DNA of 64,000 nucleotides, from NCBI GenBank assembly GCA_013284265.1, contig JABTBR010000037.1:1-64000 (forward strand). The letters are read 5' to 3'. Below the pieces are notes generated by a model, which ran no database searches, was not told where the DNA came from, and saw nothing but the letters and a program-made list of their open reading frames with translations. The translations under genes were made by a program, and so were the position numbers. Positions 9,601 to 17,268 of the stretch are shown here, one piece after another. The first letter of the stretch is position 1; each line of letters begins with the position of its first letter. The stretch is from Oxalobacteraceae bacterium (lineage in GTDB: Bacteria; Pseudomonadota; Gammaproteobacteria; Burkholderiales; Burkholderiaceae_D).

Positions 9601-10386
9601 GACCACACCCACCTGGCGCTGCCGCGCGAGCACGATTCGATCCGCTTCCGCGATGTCCAGGCGCAGCCGCGCAAGATCATCTCCTCGCCCACCTGGTCCG
9701 GGCTGGAATCGGAGGAGGTCAGCTACAGCGCCTGCTACACCAATGTGCATGAACTGATCCCATGGCGCACGCTGACCGGGCGCCAGCAGTTCTATCAGGA
9801 TCACCGCTGGATGCGCGATTTCGGCGAAGGACTGTGTGTCTACAAGCCGGCCATCAACACCAAGACCACCGCGTCCATGCTGGGCGCGAGCCCGAACGGC
9901 AACAGGGAAATCGCGCTGAACTTCATCACGCCGCACCAGAAATGGGGAATCCACTCGACCTATTCGGACAATCTGCGCATGCTGACCCTGTCGCGCGGCG
10001 GTCCCCATATCTGGCTGTCGGAGACCGACGCCAAGGGGGCCGGCATCGTCGACAACGACTGGCTGGAAGTGTTCAACGTCAACGGCACGCTGATCGCGCG
10101 CGCCGTGGTCAGCCAGCGGGTACCGGCCGGCATGACGATGATGTACCACGCCCAGGAAAAGATCATCAACACGCCGGGGGCGGAACTGTCGGGCAAGCGC
10201 GGCGGCATCCATAACTCGGTGACGCGGGCCGTGACCAAGCCGACCCACATGATAGGCGGCTATGCCCAGCTGTCCTGGGGCTTCAACTACTACGGCACGG
10301 TCGGCTCCAACCGCGATGAATTCGTGTTGGTGCGCAAGATGAACAACATCGACTGGCTGGAAGGCCCGTTGAACCCGCAGGCTTGA
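6691..10386 (+). CDS. narG: Respiratory nitrate reductase alpha subunit
   Basis: This 1231-residue molybdopterin enzyme reduces nitrate to nitrite on the cytoplasmic face of the membrane, using quinol electrons from NarI via NarH. The FS0 iron-sulphur ligands appear at His50, Cys54, Cys58 and Cys93 (THGVNCTGSC and EPRGCPRG), the spacing known from E. coli NarG. Length is normal for the family. YDWYCDLPPASPQ contains the conserved active-site Asp region, and the C-terminal dinucleotide-binding part (QKWGIHSTYSDN, GGPHIWLSE) is complete. ATG 6691 follows CGGAGGCAGC; a longer in-frame extension was rejected because MSHFLDRL is the family's N-terminus. It is first in narGHJI. Confidence 0.97.
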   Translation: MSHFLDRLKFFNKTTSTFSDGHGAVVNEDRSWENAYRQRWQHDKIVRSTHGVNCTGSCSWKVYVKNGLITWETQQTDYPRTRPDLPNHEPRGCPRGASYSWYVYSAQRVKYPMIRGRLMEMWREARKTMDPVSAWDHISQDPERAKQYKSIRGLGGFVRATWDESNEMIAAANALTIQKYGPDRIVGFSPIPAMSMVSYAAGTRYLSLIGGVALSFYDWYCDLPPASPQVWGEQTDVPESADWYNSTYLMVWGSNVPMTRTPDAHFYTEVRYKGTKTVAVSSDFGEMAKFGDIWLAPKQGTDAALAMAMGHVILKEFHADSQSQYFKEYAKQYTDFPMLVLLKEQNGTLAPEYFLRASHLANNLDETNNPDWKTLVIDEASGDIVAPAGSIGFRWGESGKWNLEMKQGGNNKTVDPQLSLLGRGDEVVAVGFPYFGGKDASDMLLRHVPARRITLADGSSALVATVFDLTLANYGIDRGLGGGNVATSYDDDMPYTPAWQVRHTGVKAADVITVARQFAQNADQTRGKSMVIVGAALNHWYHMDMTYRGIINMLMMCGCIGQSGGGWAHYVGQEKLRPQTGWTPLAFALDWNRPMRQMNGTSFFYAHTSQWRHEKLHTGEIASPLAGPDVAPMSLLDYNAKAERMGWLPSAPQLQTNPLQVARAAAASGMQPADYAVEQIKAGKLAFSCDDPDNPANFPRNMFVWRSNILGSSGKGHEYFLKYLLGTQNALMSNEDDCIKPRDVKVRPAVEGKLDLLVVLDFRMSTTCLYGDIVLPTATWYEKDDLNTSDMHPFIHPLSEAVQPLWQSRSDWDIYKGIAEKFAEIGGELLGTQQDLVLTPLMHDTPGELGQPFDPKDWRAGECEPIPGKTMPNFTVVERDYTQIFKKFTSVGPLLEAAGNGGKGISWKTGHEVETLRGINRTVTEEGVSKGQPRLNTAIDACEMILSLAPETNGHVAVKAWAALSAMTGRDHTHLALPREHDSIRFRDVQAQPRKIISSPTWSGLESEEVSYSACYTNVHELIPWRTLTGRQQFYQDHRWMRDFGEGLCVYKPAINTKTTASMLGASPNGNREIALNFITPHQKWGIHSTYSDNLRMLTLSRGGPHIWLSETDAKGAGIVDNDWLEVFNVNGTLIARAVVSQRVPAGMTMMYHAQEKIINTPGAELSGKRGGIHNSVTRAVTKPTHMIGGYAQLSWGFNYYGTVGSNRDEFVLVRKMNNIDWLEGPLNPQA

Positions 10387-10411
10387 ACCTGTCCATGTCA
10401 CGGAGTATCGA

Positions 10412-11968
10412 ATGAAAATCAGAGCGCAAATCGGCATGGTGCTGAACCTGGACAAATGTATCGGCTGCCATACCTGCTCGGTCACCTGCAAGAATGTGTG
10501 GACCAGCCGCGACGGCGTTGAATACGCCTGGTTCAACAACGTCGAGACCAAGCCGGGTATCGGCTATCCCAAGCAGTGGGAAGACCAGGAAAAATGGAAG
10601 GGCGGCTGGCGCCGCACCGACGCGGGCAAGATCGAGCCGCGCCAGGGCAGCCGCCTGAAGATACTGGCCAATATCTTCGCCAACCCGAACCTGCCGCAGA
10701 TCGACGAGTACTACGAGCCCTTCACCTTCGACTACGAACACCTGCAGAACGCGCCGCTGTCGGAAACGCCGCCCACGGCGCGCCCGATCTCGGTCCTGAC
10801 CGGCAAGAAGATGGACAAGATCGAATGGGGCCCGAACTGGGAGGACGACCTGGGCGGCGAGTTCGCCCAGCGCAGCGAGGACCAGCTGTTCAACAATATG
10901 CAGAAGGAGATGTACGGTACCTTCGAGAACACCTTCATGATGTACCTGCCGCGCCTGTGCGAGCATTGCCTCAATCCGAGCTGCGTGGCGTCCTGTCCAT
11001 CGGGCTCGGTGTACAAGCGCGAGGACGATGGCATCGTGCTGATCGACCAGGACAAATGCCGCGGCTGGCGCATGTGCATCTCCGGCTGTCCGTACAAGAA
11101 GATCTATTACAACTGGTCCTCCGGCAAGGCCGAGAAGTGCACCTTCTGCTACCCGCGCATCGAGGCGGGCCAGCCCACCGTGTGCTCGGAGACCTGCGTC
11201 GGGCGCATCCGCTATCTCGGCGTGCTGCTGTACGACGCCGACAAGATCGAGCAGGCCGCCTCGGTGGCCGACCCGCGCGACCTGTATCCCTCGCAACTGG
11301 GCTTGTTCCTCGATCCGCACGACCCGGCCATCATCGAGGAAGCGCGCCGCCAGGGCATTCCCGACAGCTGGCTGGAATCGGCCAAGCGCTCGCCGGTGTA
11401 CAAGATGGCGGTGGAATGGAAGGTGGCCTTCCCGCTGCATCCGGAATACCGCACCTTGCCGATGGTGTGGTACATCCCGCCGCTGTCGCCTATCCAGGCC
11501 GCCGCCGAATCTGGGCGCATGGGCAAGAACGGCATCCTGCCCGATACCCAGAGCCTGCGCATCCCGGTGCAGTACCTGGCCAATCTGCTGACGGCGGGCG
11601 ACCAGACCCCGGTAATCAAGGCGCTGGACCGCATGCTGGCGATGCGTGCCTATATGCGCAGCAAGACAGTGGAGAAGGTCGAGAACCTGGAGGTGCTGCG
11701 CCAGGTTGGCCTGGACCAGGCCACGGTGGAGGATATGTACCACATCATGGCGATCGCCAATTACGAGGACCGCTTCGTGATCCCCAGCAGCCACAAGGAG
11801 ATGGCGGAGGATAGCTTCAACGAGAAGGGCAGTTGCGGTTTCAGTTTCGGCAATGGCTGCTCGGACGGCGTCAGCGAGGCCAGCCTGTTCGGCAAGCGCA
11901 AGCACGGTTCGGCCATCTTCATGGCCATGCCGAAGTCGCGCAAGAAGCCTGAGAGCCGGGATGCCTGA
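10412..11968 (+). CDS. narH: Respiratory nitrate reductase beta (iron-sulphur) subunit
   Basis: This 518-residue electron-transfer subunit passes electrons from the NarI hemes to NarG. Four cysteine groups are visible: CIGCHTCSVTC near residue 16, CEHCLNPSCVASCP near 184, CRGWRMCISGCP near 217 (a Trp where a fourth Cys would be, as expected for the 3Fe-4S cluster), and CTFCYPRIEAG followed by CSETC near 244. Length and order match the family. It starts 25 bases after narG behind GGAGTATCGA. The gap to narJ is unusually long (207 bases) and filled with repeats. Confidence 0.97.
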   Translation: MKIRAQIGMVLNLDKCIGCHTCSVTCKNVWTSRDGVEYAWFNNVETKPGIGYPKQWEDQEKWKGGWRRTDAGKIEPRQGSRLKILANIFANPNLPQIDEYYEPFTFDYEHLQNAPLSETPPTARPISVLTGKKMDKIEWGPNWEDDLGGEFAQRSEDQLFNNMQKEMYGTFENTFMMYLPRLCEHCLNPSCVASCPSGSVYKREDDGIVLIDQDKCRGWRMCISGCPYKKIYYNWSSGKAEKCTFCYPRIEAGQPTVCSETCVGRIRYLGVLLYDADKIEQAASVADPRDLYPSQLGLFLDPHDPAIIEEARRQGIPDSWLESAKRSPVYKMAVEWKVAFPLHPEYRTLPMVWYIPPLSPIQAAAESGRMGKNGILPDTQSLRIPVQYLANLLTAGDQTPVIKALDRMLAMRAYMRSKTVEKVENLEVLRQVGLDQATVEDMYHIMAIANYEDRFVIPSSHKEMAEDSFNEKGSCGFSFGNGCSDGVSEASLFGKRKHGSAIFMAMPKSRKKPESRDA

Positions 11969-11973
11969 CTTGA

Positions 11974-12094
11974 AACCCGGGGCGTAACCCTGGGGTCAGA
12001 CGGTATTGTCAGCGTGCCGCAGCGCCGTTGGAACCCGCGGCAAAGCGCCGGGGTCTGACCTGGCGGGTCAGACCCCAGGGGTACGCCCTGGGTT
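11974..12094. repeat. Intergenic GGGGTCTGACCC-type palindromic repeat, one full and one partial unit
   Basis: A full unit at 12032-12094 runs from AACCCGCGGCAAAG to GTACGCCCTGGGTT around the palindrome GGGGTCTGACC-N5-GGTCAGACCCC. It is nearly the reverse complement of the unit at 46559-46620. A partial unit (AACCCGGGGCGTAACCC, then TGGGGTCAGACGG) at about 11974-12003 lies in the opposite orientation. The element separates narH from narJ, which are usually almost contiguous. It encodes nothing and looks like a REP/MITE-class dispersed repeat that could form a hairpin in the operon mRNA. Confidence 0.8.
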
Positions 12095-12175
12095 GTTGGG
12101 CGACCGCCGGCGGCCCGTTAAGTAAGTATTTTTCTGTACCGTTTCCGATCCGACCGCATTCACAAGGAACCACCT

Positions 12176-12850
12176 ATGAAAACCTATCAAGTCCTGTCCG
12201 CGCTGCTGCAATACCCGGAGCCCGATCTGTGCGTGGCCCTGAGCGAGCTGGAAGACAGCCTGGCCGGCTATCCGACCGCGCAGTTCCGGCTGCGCTCCCT
12301 GTTCGACCATCTGGCCGTAACGCCGCTGATCGATCTGCAGCAGCAATACGTGATGACCTTCGACCGCAATCCTTCGCATTCGCTGCACCTGTTCGAGCAT
12401 ATCCACGGCGAGTCGCGCGACCGCGGCCAGGCCATGGTCGACCTGCTGGCCGAGTACGGCCGCCACGGCCTGCAAATGGTCGGCAACGACCTGCCCGACT
12501 ATGTGCCGCTGTTCCTGGAATTTCTTGGCCAGCTGGAGGACCAGGGCAAGTCAGACGAGGCGCGCCGCCTGCTGGGCGACGCGATCCATGTGCTGGCCCA
12601 CATCGGCCGCAAGCTCCAGGCCAGCGGCAGCCCCTATGCCTGCGCATTTGGCCTGCTCGAAACCCTGAGCCCCGTCGATCCCGAGGAGTTGAGCGAGCCG
12701 CCGGTGCGCGACATGGACGAGGCGCTGGAAACCTTCGGCCCCGGCGCCGACGGCGTCGAGCCGCTGCTGAAAAGCCTGGCCGGCGCACCGCGGCCAAGCG
12801 TGCAGCCGATGCACTTCCATCCCCAAGGCGCGGCCGCGCCGCGCACCTGA
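12176..12850 (+). CDS. narJ: Nitrate reductase molybdenum cofactor assembly chaperone
   Basis: This 224-residue cytoplasmic chaperone of the NarJ/TorD family is needed to insert cofactors into NarG before membrane docking. Typical family segments are KTYQVLSALLQYPEPDL, LQQQYVMTFDRNPSHSLHLFEHIHGESRDRGQAMVD (read in two parts) and DLPDYVPLFLEFLG. It is all-helical with no signal. The ATG at 12176 follows AAGGAACCACCT. The narI start is 11 bases past its stop, so the two are coupled. The C-terminal 40 residues are Pro/Ala-rich and poorly conserved. Confidence 0.95.
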   Translation: MKTYQVLSALLQYPEPDLCVALSELEDSLAGYPTAQFRLRSLFDHLAVTPLIDLQQQYVMTFDRNPSHSLHLFEHIHGESRDRGQAMVDLLAEYGRHGLQMVGNDLPDYVPLFLEFLGQLEDQGKSDEARRLLGDAIHVLAHIGRKLQASGSPYACAFGLLETLSPVDPEELSEPPVRDMDEALETFGPGADGVEPLLKSLAGAPRPSVQPMHFHPQGAAAPRT

Positions 12851-12861
12851 AGGAGGCCGTC

Positions 12862-13545
12862 ATGGACTATCTGCATCAATTCCTGTTCGGGATCTATCCC
12901 TATCTGGCGCTGGCCATCTTCTTCCTTGGCAGCCTGATCCGCTTCGACCGCGAGCAATACGGCTGGAAGTCGGAATCGAGCCAGGCCCTCAACAATGGCA
13001 TGCTGCGCCTGGGCAGCCCGCTATTCCACGTCGGCGTGCTGGGCCTGTTCTTCGGCCACGCGGCCGGCCTGCTGACCCCGGTGTGGGTGTGGGACGCGCT
13101 GGGCGTGAGCCACGGCCTCAAGCAGCTGGTGGCCATGCTGGCCGGCGGCGTGATGGGCACGGTCACCCTGATCGGCCTGCTGATGTTGCTGGCGCGCCGT
13201 TTCTGCAACGCGCGCGTGCGCGCCGCCGGCACCTTCAGGGACCAGCTGGTGCTGCTGTGGATACTGGCGACCCTGTTGCTGGGTCTGTTTTCGATCTTCG
13301 CCTCGGCCGGACATATGGATGGCCATGTGATGGTGCTGCTGATGAGCTGGGCGCAGCATCTGCTGACCTTCCGGGGCGACGCCGCCGGCTTCATCGTCGA
13401 CGCGCCGCTGGTGTTCAAGCTGCACCTGTTGATGGGCATGTCGCTGTTCGCGATCTTTCCCTTCACCCGGCTGGTGCATGTCTGGAGCGGCTTCGGCGCG
13501 CTGGGCTATCTGGGCCGGGCCTATCAGCTGGTGCGCTCGCGCTAG
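12862..13545 (+). CDS. narI: Respiratory nitrate reductase gamma subunit (cytochrome b)
   Basis: This 227-residue membrane subunit oxidises quinol on the periplasmic side and carries two b hemes. It begins MDYLHQFLFGIYPYLALAIF and has five hydrophobic helices, with conserved heme-ligand His residues visible in SPLFHVGVLGLFFGHAAG and near the end in LVFKLHLLMGMSLFAIFPFTRLVHVWS. ATG 12862 follows AAGGAGGCCGTC. A much longer in-frame open stretch exists upstream but overlaps narJ completely and was rejected. Confidence 0.96.
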   Translation: MDYLHQFLFGIYPYLALAIFFLGSLIRFDREQYGWKSESSQALNNGMLRLGSPLFHVGVLGLFFGHAAGLLTPVWVWDALGVSHGLKQLVAMLAGGVMGTVTLIGLLMLLARRFCNARVRAAGTFRDQLVLLWILATLLLGLFSIFASAGHMDGHVMVLLMSWAQHLLTFRGDAAGFIVDAPLVFKLHLLMGMSLFAIFPFTRLVHVWSGFGALGYLGRAYQLVRSR

Positions 13546-13593
13546 AGACAAATAAGACACAGATAGAAATAAGCGACTAACAAGGAGAACAGC

Positions 13594-14340
13594 ATGGGTA
13601 TCGCCGTCAATGGCGTCGAATTGAGCGACGCCGAGATCGAAGGGGAACTGGTGCACCACCAGGGGGCGGCCAATCCGCTGAAACAGGCCGTGCATGAACT
13701 GGTGCTGCGCCGCTTGCTGCTGCAGGAGGCCGAGCGCCTGGGCATCGAGGGCGAGGACGGGGACCAGCGCATCGAAGCGCTGTTCGCGCGCGAGGTGCCG
13801 GTGCCGGAACCGGATGCGCTGGCCTGCCAGCGCTACTACCAGAGCCAACTGGCGCGCTTTTCCAGCGGCGCCCTGGTCGAGGCGCGCCATATCCTGTTCC
13901 AGATCACCCCGTCGGCGCCGCTGGCGCTGCTGCGCCAGACGGCCGAGCTGATCCTGGCCGAGCTGCAGGCTCGGCCCGAACGCTTCGAGGACCTGGCGCG
14001 CCAGTACTCGAATTGTCCGTCCGGCGCCGTCGGCGGCAGCCTGGGCCAGCTGGGACGGGGCCAATGCGTCGCCGAGTTCGAGGAACTGCTGTTCCGCCTG
14101 CCGCCGGGCGAGCTGGCCGGGCGCCTGCTGGAAACCCGCTTCGGCCTGCATATCGTGCAGGCCCAGCGCCGGGTCGAGGGCCAGGCCTTGCCGTTCGCGG
14201 CGGTGCAGGCCCAGATCGCCGACGAACTGGGGCGCCAGTCCTGGCAGCGCGCGCTGCACCAGTACCTGCACATCCTGGTTGGCCGGGCCGCGATCGAAGG
14301 GGTCGAGCTCGATGGAGCGGAAACCCCACTGCTGCAGTAG
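13594..14340 (+). CDS. Parvulin-type peptidyl-prolyl isomerase of the nar operon
   Basis: This 248-residue protein has an N-terminal SurA-like helical region and a PpiC/rotamase domain at about residues 95-195, marked by VEARHILFQI, FEDLARQYSNCPSGAVGGSLGQLGRGQ and LLETRFGLHIVQAQRR. No signal peptide is evident, so it is probably cytoplasmic, as NifM is. It lies 48 bases behind narI, a frequent position in betaproteobacterial nar operons, so helping NarGHI fold or mature is the likely job. The start ATG follows AAGGAGAACAGC. Confidence 0.9.
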   Translation: MGIAVNGVELSDAEIEGELVHHQGAANPLKQAVHELVLRRLLLQEAERLGIEGEDGDQRIEALFAREVPVPEPDALACQRYYQSQLARFSSGALVEARHILFQITPSAPLALLRQTAELILAELQARPERFEDLARQYSNCPSGAVGGSLGQLGRGQCVAEFEELLFRLPPGELAGRLLETRFGLHIVQAQRRVEGQALPFAAVQAQIADELGRQSWQRALHQYLHILVGRAAIEGVELDGAETPLLQ

Positions 14341-14354
14341 GGGAAACCCGACCC

Positions 14355-14378
14355 GCCCTAGGCCGTCATGCCTAGGGC
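14355..14378. promoter_or_regulatory. Candidate nar operator before narX
   Basis: GCCCTAGG-N8-CCTAGGGC is a perfect 8-base inverted repeat 15 bases after the isomerase stop and about 140 bases before narX. It has the same arms and total length (24) as the site before narG. It may control narXL independently of narGHJI. Confidence 0.55.
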
Positions 14379-14517
14379 GTCCAGCCCGCCTTGCCGCTAC
14401 AATCGACTCAGCCATTCGCACCAGGTGGCCCGAGGCTGGCGCCGCCTCACAGTCGCGCTGTGTATCTGTGTATACTCGCCGTAGAATGTTGCCGGATTGC
14501 ATAACAGGAGAAACCAT

Positions 14518-16506
14518 GTGCCACACTGCCCAAGGCAGCCACGCCAGCTGCCGACCAAGTGGGGCCTGGTGAGGGCGCCCTTGTTCCCCTCGTGGCAAAA
14601 ATTGTCGACCCGTATCGTCGGCCTGCTGCTGGGCTTTCTCGCCGTGGCGCTGCTGGTGATCGGTTCGACCCTGCTGCTGTCCTGGCAGCTCGAGGGCAGC
14701 GCGGCGGCCATCAACGTCACCGGCAGCCTGCGCATGGATAGTTACCGGCTCGGCATGCTGTTGGCCAAAGCGGGGCCAGCCAGCCAGGTCGTCGCGCGCC
14801 GCAATCAGCTGCGTGCCCAGATCCAGACCATCGACGCGACCCTGGAATTGTTGCGCCGGGGCGATCCGCAACGGCCGCTGATCCTGCCGCCGGCGGCGCC
14901 GATACGCGCCAGTTTTGGCCGTGTCAGCGAACAATGGCGTGCCGGACTGCGGCCACTGGCGCAAGCGGCGTTGCCGAGTGCGGAGATGGGCGAGGCAGGC
15001 CAGGCGCGCCTGGAGGCCGCTACCGTGCGCTTCGTGCGCGAGGCCGACGTGATGGTCAGTTTGATTGAGCGCGACAGCGAGCGGCGCACCTTCTGGCTGC
15101 GTGCCTCGCAGCTGGCCCTGCTGGCGCTGGCCCTGTTCGGCAGCGTCAGCGTGATTTACCTGCTGTTCAATATGATCGTCGCGCCGGTGCTGCGGCTGCA
15201 GGATGGCATCGAGCGCATGCGCGAGCAGGAATTCGGCGTGCGCCTGCCGGTCGACAGCGGCGACGAATTCGGCCGGCTGGCGACGGGCTTCAATCAGATG
15301 GCCGACCGCCTGCAAGGCCTGTACGGCACAATGGAACAACTGGTGCAGACCAAGACCGTCGCGCTGGAATACCAGAACCGCGAACTGGCGCTGCTGTACG
15401 ACAGCGCCGCCTTTCTGCAGCAGCCGCAGTCGGCCGAGTCCCTGTGCGAGGGCTTCCTGACGCGCATCCGCGGCTATTTTCATGCCGAGGGCGGCTCGGT
15501 GCGGGTGCTCGATCCCATCCGCGGCAATCTGCACATGATGGCGCATCAGGGCATTTCCGAGACGCTGATCGCGGCCGACCATTGCATGAAGGTGGGCGAC
15601 TGCCTGTGCGGCGAGGCGGTGTTGCAGAGGATCGCGGTGGTGCACGACCTGCGGCGCATGGACGACAGCAAGCGTTTGCAATGCCACCGCGAAGGCTACG
15701 ACACGGTGTCGGTGTTCCATATTTTCGCGCAGCGCCAGCACCTGGGTTTTTTCAATCTGCACTTCCGCGTGGCCACCGAATTTAGCGCCAGCCAGACGGC
15801 GCTGCTGGAGACCCTGGGCCAGTTGCTGGGCACGGCGATTGAAAACCAGCGCCTGGCCGGGCGGGAACGGGAAATGGCGATCTCGGAAGAGCGCAACCTG
15901 GTCGCGCAGGGCTTGCACGACAGCATAGCCCAGGGCTTGAATTTCCTGAACCTGCAGGTGCAGATGCTGGAGCAGTCGCTGGCGCTGCGCCAGTTCGACG
16001 ATGTCGCCGCCATCGTGCCGGCGCTGCGGGCAGGGGTGGAGGAGAGCTACGCCGATGTGCGCGAACTACTGCAGAACTTCCGCACCCGTCTGCAAGAGGG
16101 CAATCTGGTGCAGTCGCTGGAGGTGGCGGTGGAAAAATTCCGCCGCCAGACCGGCATCGCCGTCGAGTTGCAGGCCGATAGCGACGGCGCGCCATTCCCG
16201 CGCGAACAGCAGTTGCAATTGCTGTTCATCGTGCAGGAGGCGCTGTCGAACGTACGCAAGCACGCCGGCGCCAGCCAGGTCCGGATCGAGCTGCGCGACG
16301 ACCATGATTTCCTGCTCAGCGTAGAGGACAACGGCAAGGGTTTCGAACCGGCCGAGCTGGCCGCCAAGGGCGAGCAGCACATCGGCATCCATATCATGGG
16401 CGAGCGCGCGCGCCGCATCGACGCCGAGCTCGTGGTCAGTTCCCAGCCGGGCGGCGGCACCATGGTGCGCCTGCAGTTGCCGCGCGCGCTGCGCCGCGCC
16501 GCATAA
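14518..16506 (+). CDS. narX: Nitrate/nitrite sensor histidine kinase
   Basis: This roughly 662-residue inner-membrane kinase has a first helix (IVGLLLGFLAVALLVIGSTLLL) followed by the nitrate-binding P-box region AAINVTGSLRMDSYRLGML. Then come a second helix, a HAMP linker, a GAF-like central module with several Cys, the HisKA_3 phospho-acceptor ERNLVAQGLHDSIAQGLN, and an ATPase domain with EALSNVRKHAGA and DNGKGF. It phosphorylates the adjacent NarL. Start choice is unclear: AGGAG is followed by ATGTG, where the ATG (14516) is out of frame and gives only 18 codons, while the GTG at 14518 is in frame with 7-base spacing. A further upstream TTG (14497) is less likely. Confidence 0.92.
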   Translation: MPHCPRQPRQLPTKWGLVRAPLFPSWQKLSTRIVGLLLGFLAVALLVIGSTLLLSWQLEGSAAAINVTGSLRMDSYRLGMLLAKAGPASQVVARRNQLRAQIQTIDATLELLRRGDPQRPLILPPAAPIRASFGRVSEQWRAGLRPLAQAALPSAEMGEAGQARLEAATVRFVREADVMVSLIERDSERRTFWLRASQLALLALALFGSVSVIYLLFNMIVAPVLRLQDGIERMREQEFGVRLPVDSGDEFGRLATGFNQMADRLQGLYGTMEQLVQTKTVALEYQNRELALLYDSAAFLQQPQSAESLCEGFLTRIRGYFHAEGGSVRVLDPIRGNLHMMAHQGISETLIAADHCMKVGDCLCGEAVLQRIAVVHDLRRMDDSKRLQCHREGYDTVSVFHIFAQRQHLGFFNLHFRVATEFSASQTALLETLGQLLGTAIENQRLAGREREMAISEERNLVAQGLHDSIAQGLNFLNLQVQMLEQSLALRQFDDVAAIVPALRAGVEESYADVRELLQNFRTRLQEGNLVQSLEVAVEKFRRQTGIAVELQADSDGAPFPREQQLQLLFIVQEALSNVRKHAGASQVRIELRDDHDFLLSVEDNGKGFEPAELAAKGEQHIGIHIMGERARRIDAELVVSSQPGGGTMVRLQLPRALRRAA

Positions 16507-16527
16507 TCATCACAAAGGATAGAGACC

Positions 16528-17196
16528 ATGGAAGTCGTTGGCGATTCGATCAGCGTACTGCTGATCGACGATCACACCCTGTTTCGCAGCGGCATACGTT
16601 CGCTGCTGCAACGCCATCCGGAGTTTGCCGTCGTGGGGGAAGGCGCCGACGGCGTGGAGGGCATCAAGCGCGCCATCCAGCTGCGGCCCCAGGTGGTGTT
16701 GCTGGACCTGAACATGCCCGGCATGTCGGGCCTGGAAACGCTGCACCTGCTGCTGCAGGATTGCCCGGACAGCGCGGTCATCATGCTGACCGTGTCGGAG
16801 GACGCCCAGGACCTGTCGGCCGCGCTGATGGCGGGCGCCGCCGGCTACCTGCTGAAAAATATCGACACCGACTATCTGATGCGGGCGCTGCGCCGGGCCG
16901 CCGCCGGCGAAACCGTGGTGGCCGAGGCGATGACGGCCAAGCTGGTGGCCCAGCTGCAGGGCGGCGGCTTGCCGGCCGCCTCCGAGCTCGACAAACTGAC
17001 GCCGCGCGAGCGCGACATCATCGCCTGCCTGGCGCGCGGCGAGAGCAACAAGGCGATCGCGCGCACGCTGGAGCTGGCCGAGAGCACGGTCAAGATCCAC
17101 GTGCAGAACGTGCTGAAAAAACTCAAGCTGAGCAGCCGGGTGCAGGCCGCCGTCTTCGCCGTCGAACACGGCATGCTGGGCGGCGGCACGCGCTGA
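16528..17196 (+). CDS. narL: Nitrate/nitrite response regulator
   Basis: This 222-residue regulator has an N-terminal receiver with the acidic pair at residues 14-15, the phospho-acceptor Asp60 (VVLLDLNMPG) and the conserved Lys in GYLLKNID. The C-terminal LuxR-type helix-turn-helix is LTPRERDIIACLARGESNKAIAR, followed by STVKIHVQNVLKKL. It starts 21 bases after narX behind AAAGGA. It is expected to control narK and narG promoters; the CCNTAG-type palindromes nearby are candidate targets but do not match the E. coli NarL heptamer TACYNMT. Confidence 0.95.
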   Translation: MEVVGDSISVLLIDDHTLFRSGIRSLLQRHPEFAVVGEGADGVEGIKRAIQLRPQVVLLDLNMPGMSGLETLHLLLQDCPDSAVIMLTVSEDAQDLSAALMAGAAGYLLKNIDTDYLMRALRRAAAGETVVAEAMTAKLVAQLQGGGLPAASELDKLTPRERDIIACLARGESNKAIARTLELAESTVKIHVQNVLKKLKLSSRVQAAVFAVEHGMLGGGTR

Positions 17197-17268
17197 GCCG
17201 CCGCAGGCTTGCGCCAGGTCTGGAATGCCACCGGCTGGATTAACCCCTTTTTTTGCGAGTACCACACC

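Noticed and set aside
6550..10551. 1333-residue leftward frame opposite narG
   Set aside because: It mirrors the narG codons exactly, has His/Arg/Gly-rich antisense composition and no domain.
11974..12094. CRISPR array or insertion sequence remnant between narH and narJ
   Set aside because: The units are inverted copies around palindromes with no regular spacers, transposase frame or target duplication visible.
12028..12861. Upstream in-frame extension of narI through narJ
   Set aside because: Overlaps the confirmed narJ frame and part of the repeat element; narI has a strong ribosome site at its family-typical start.
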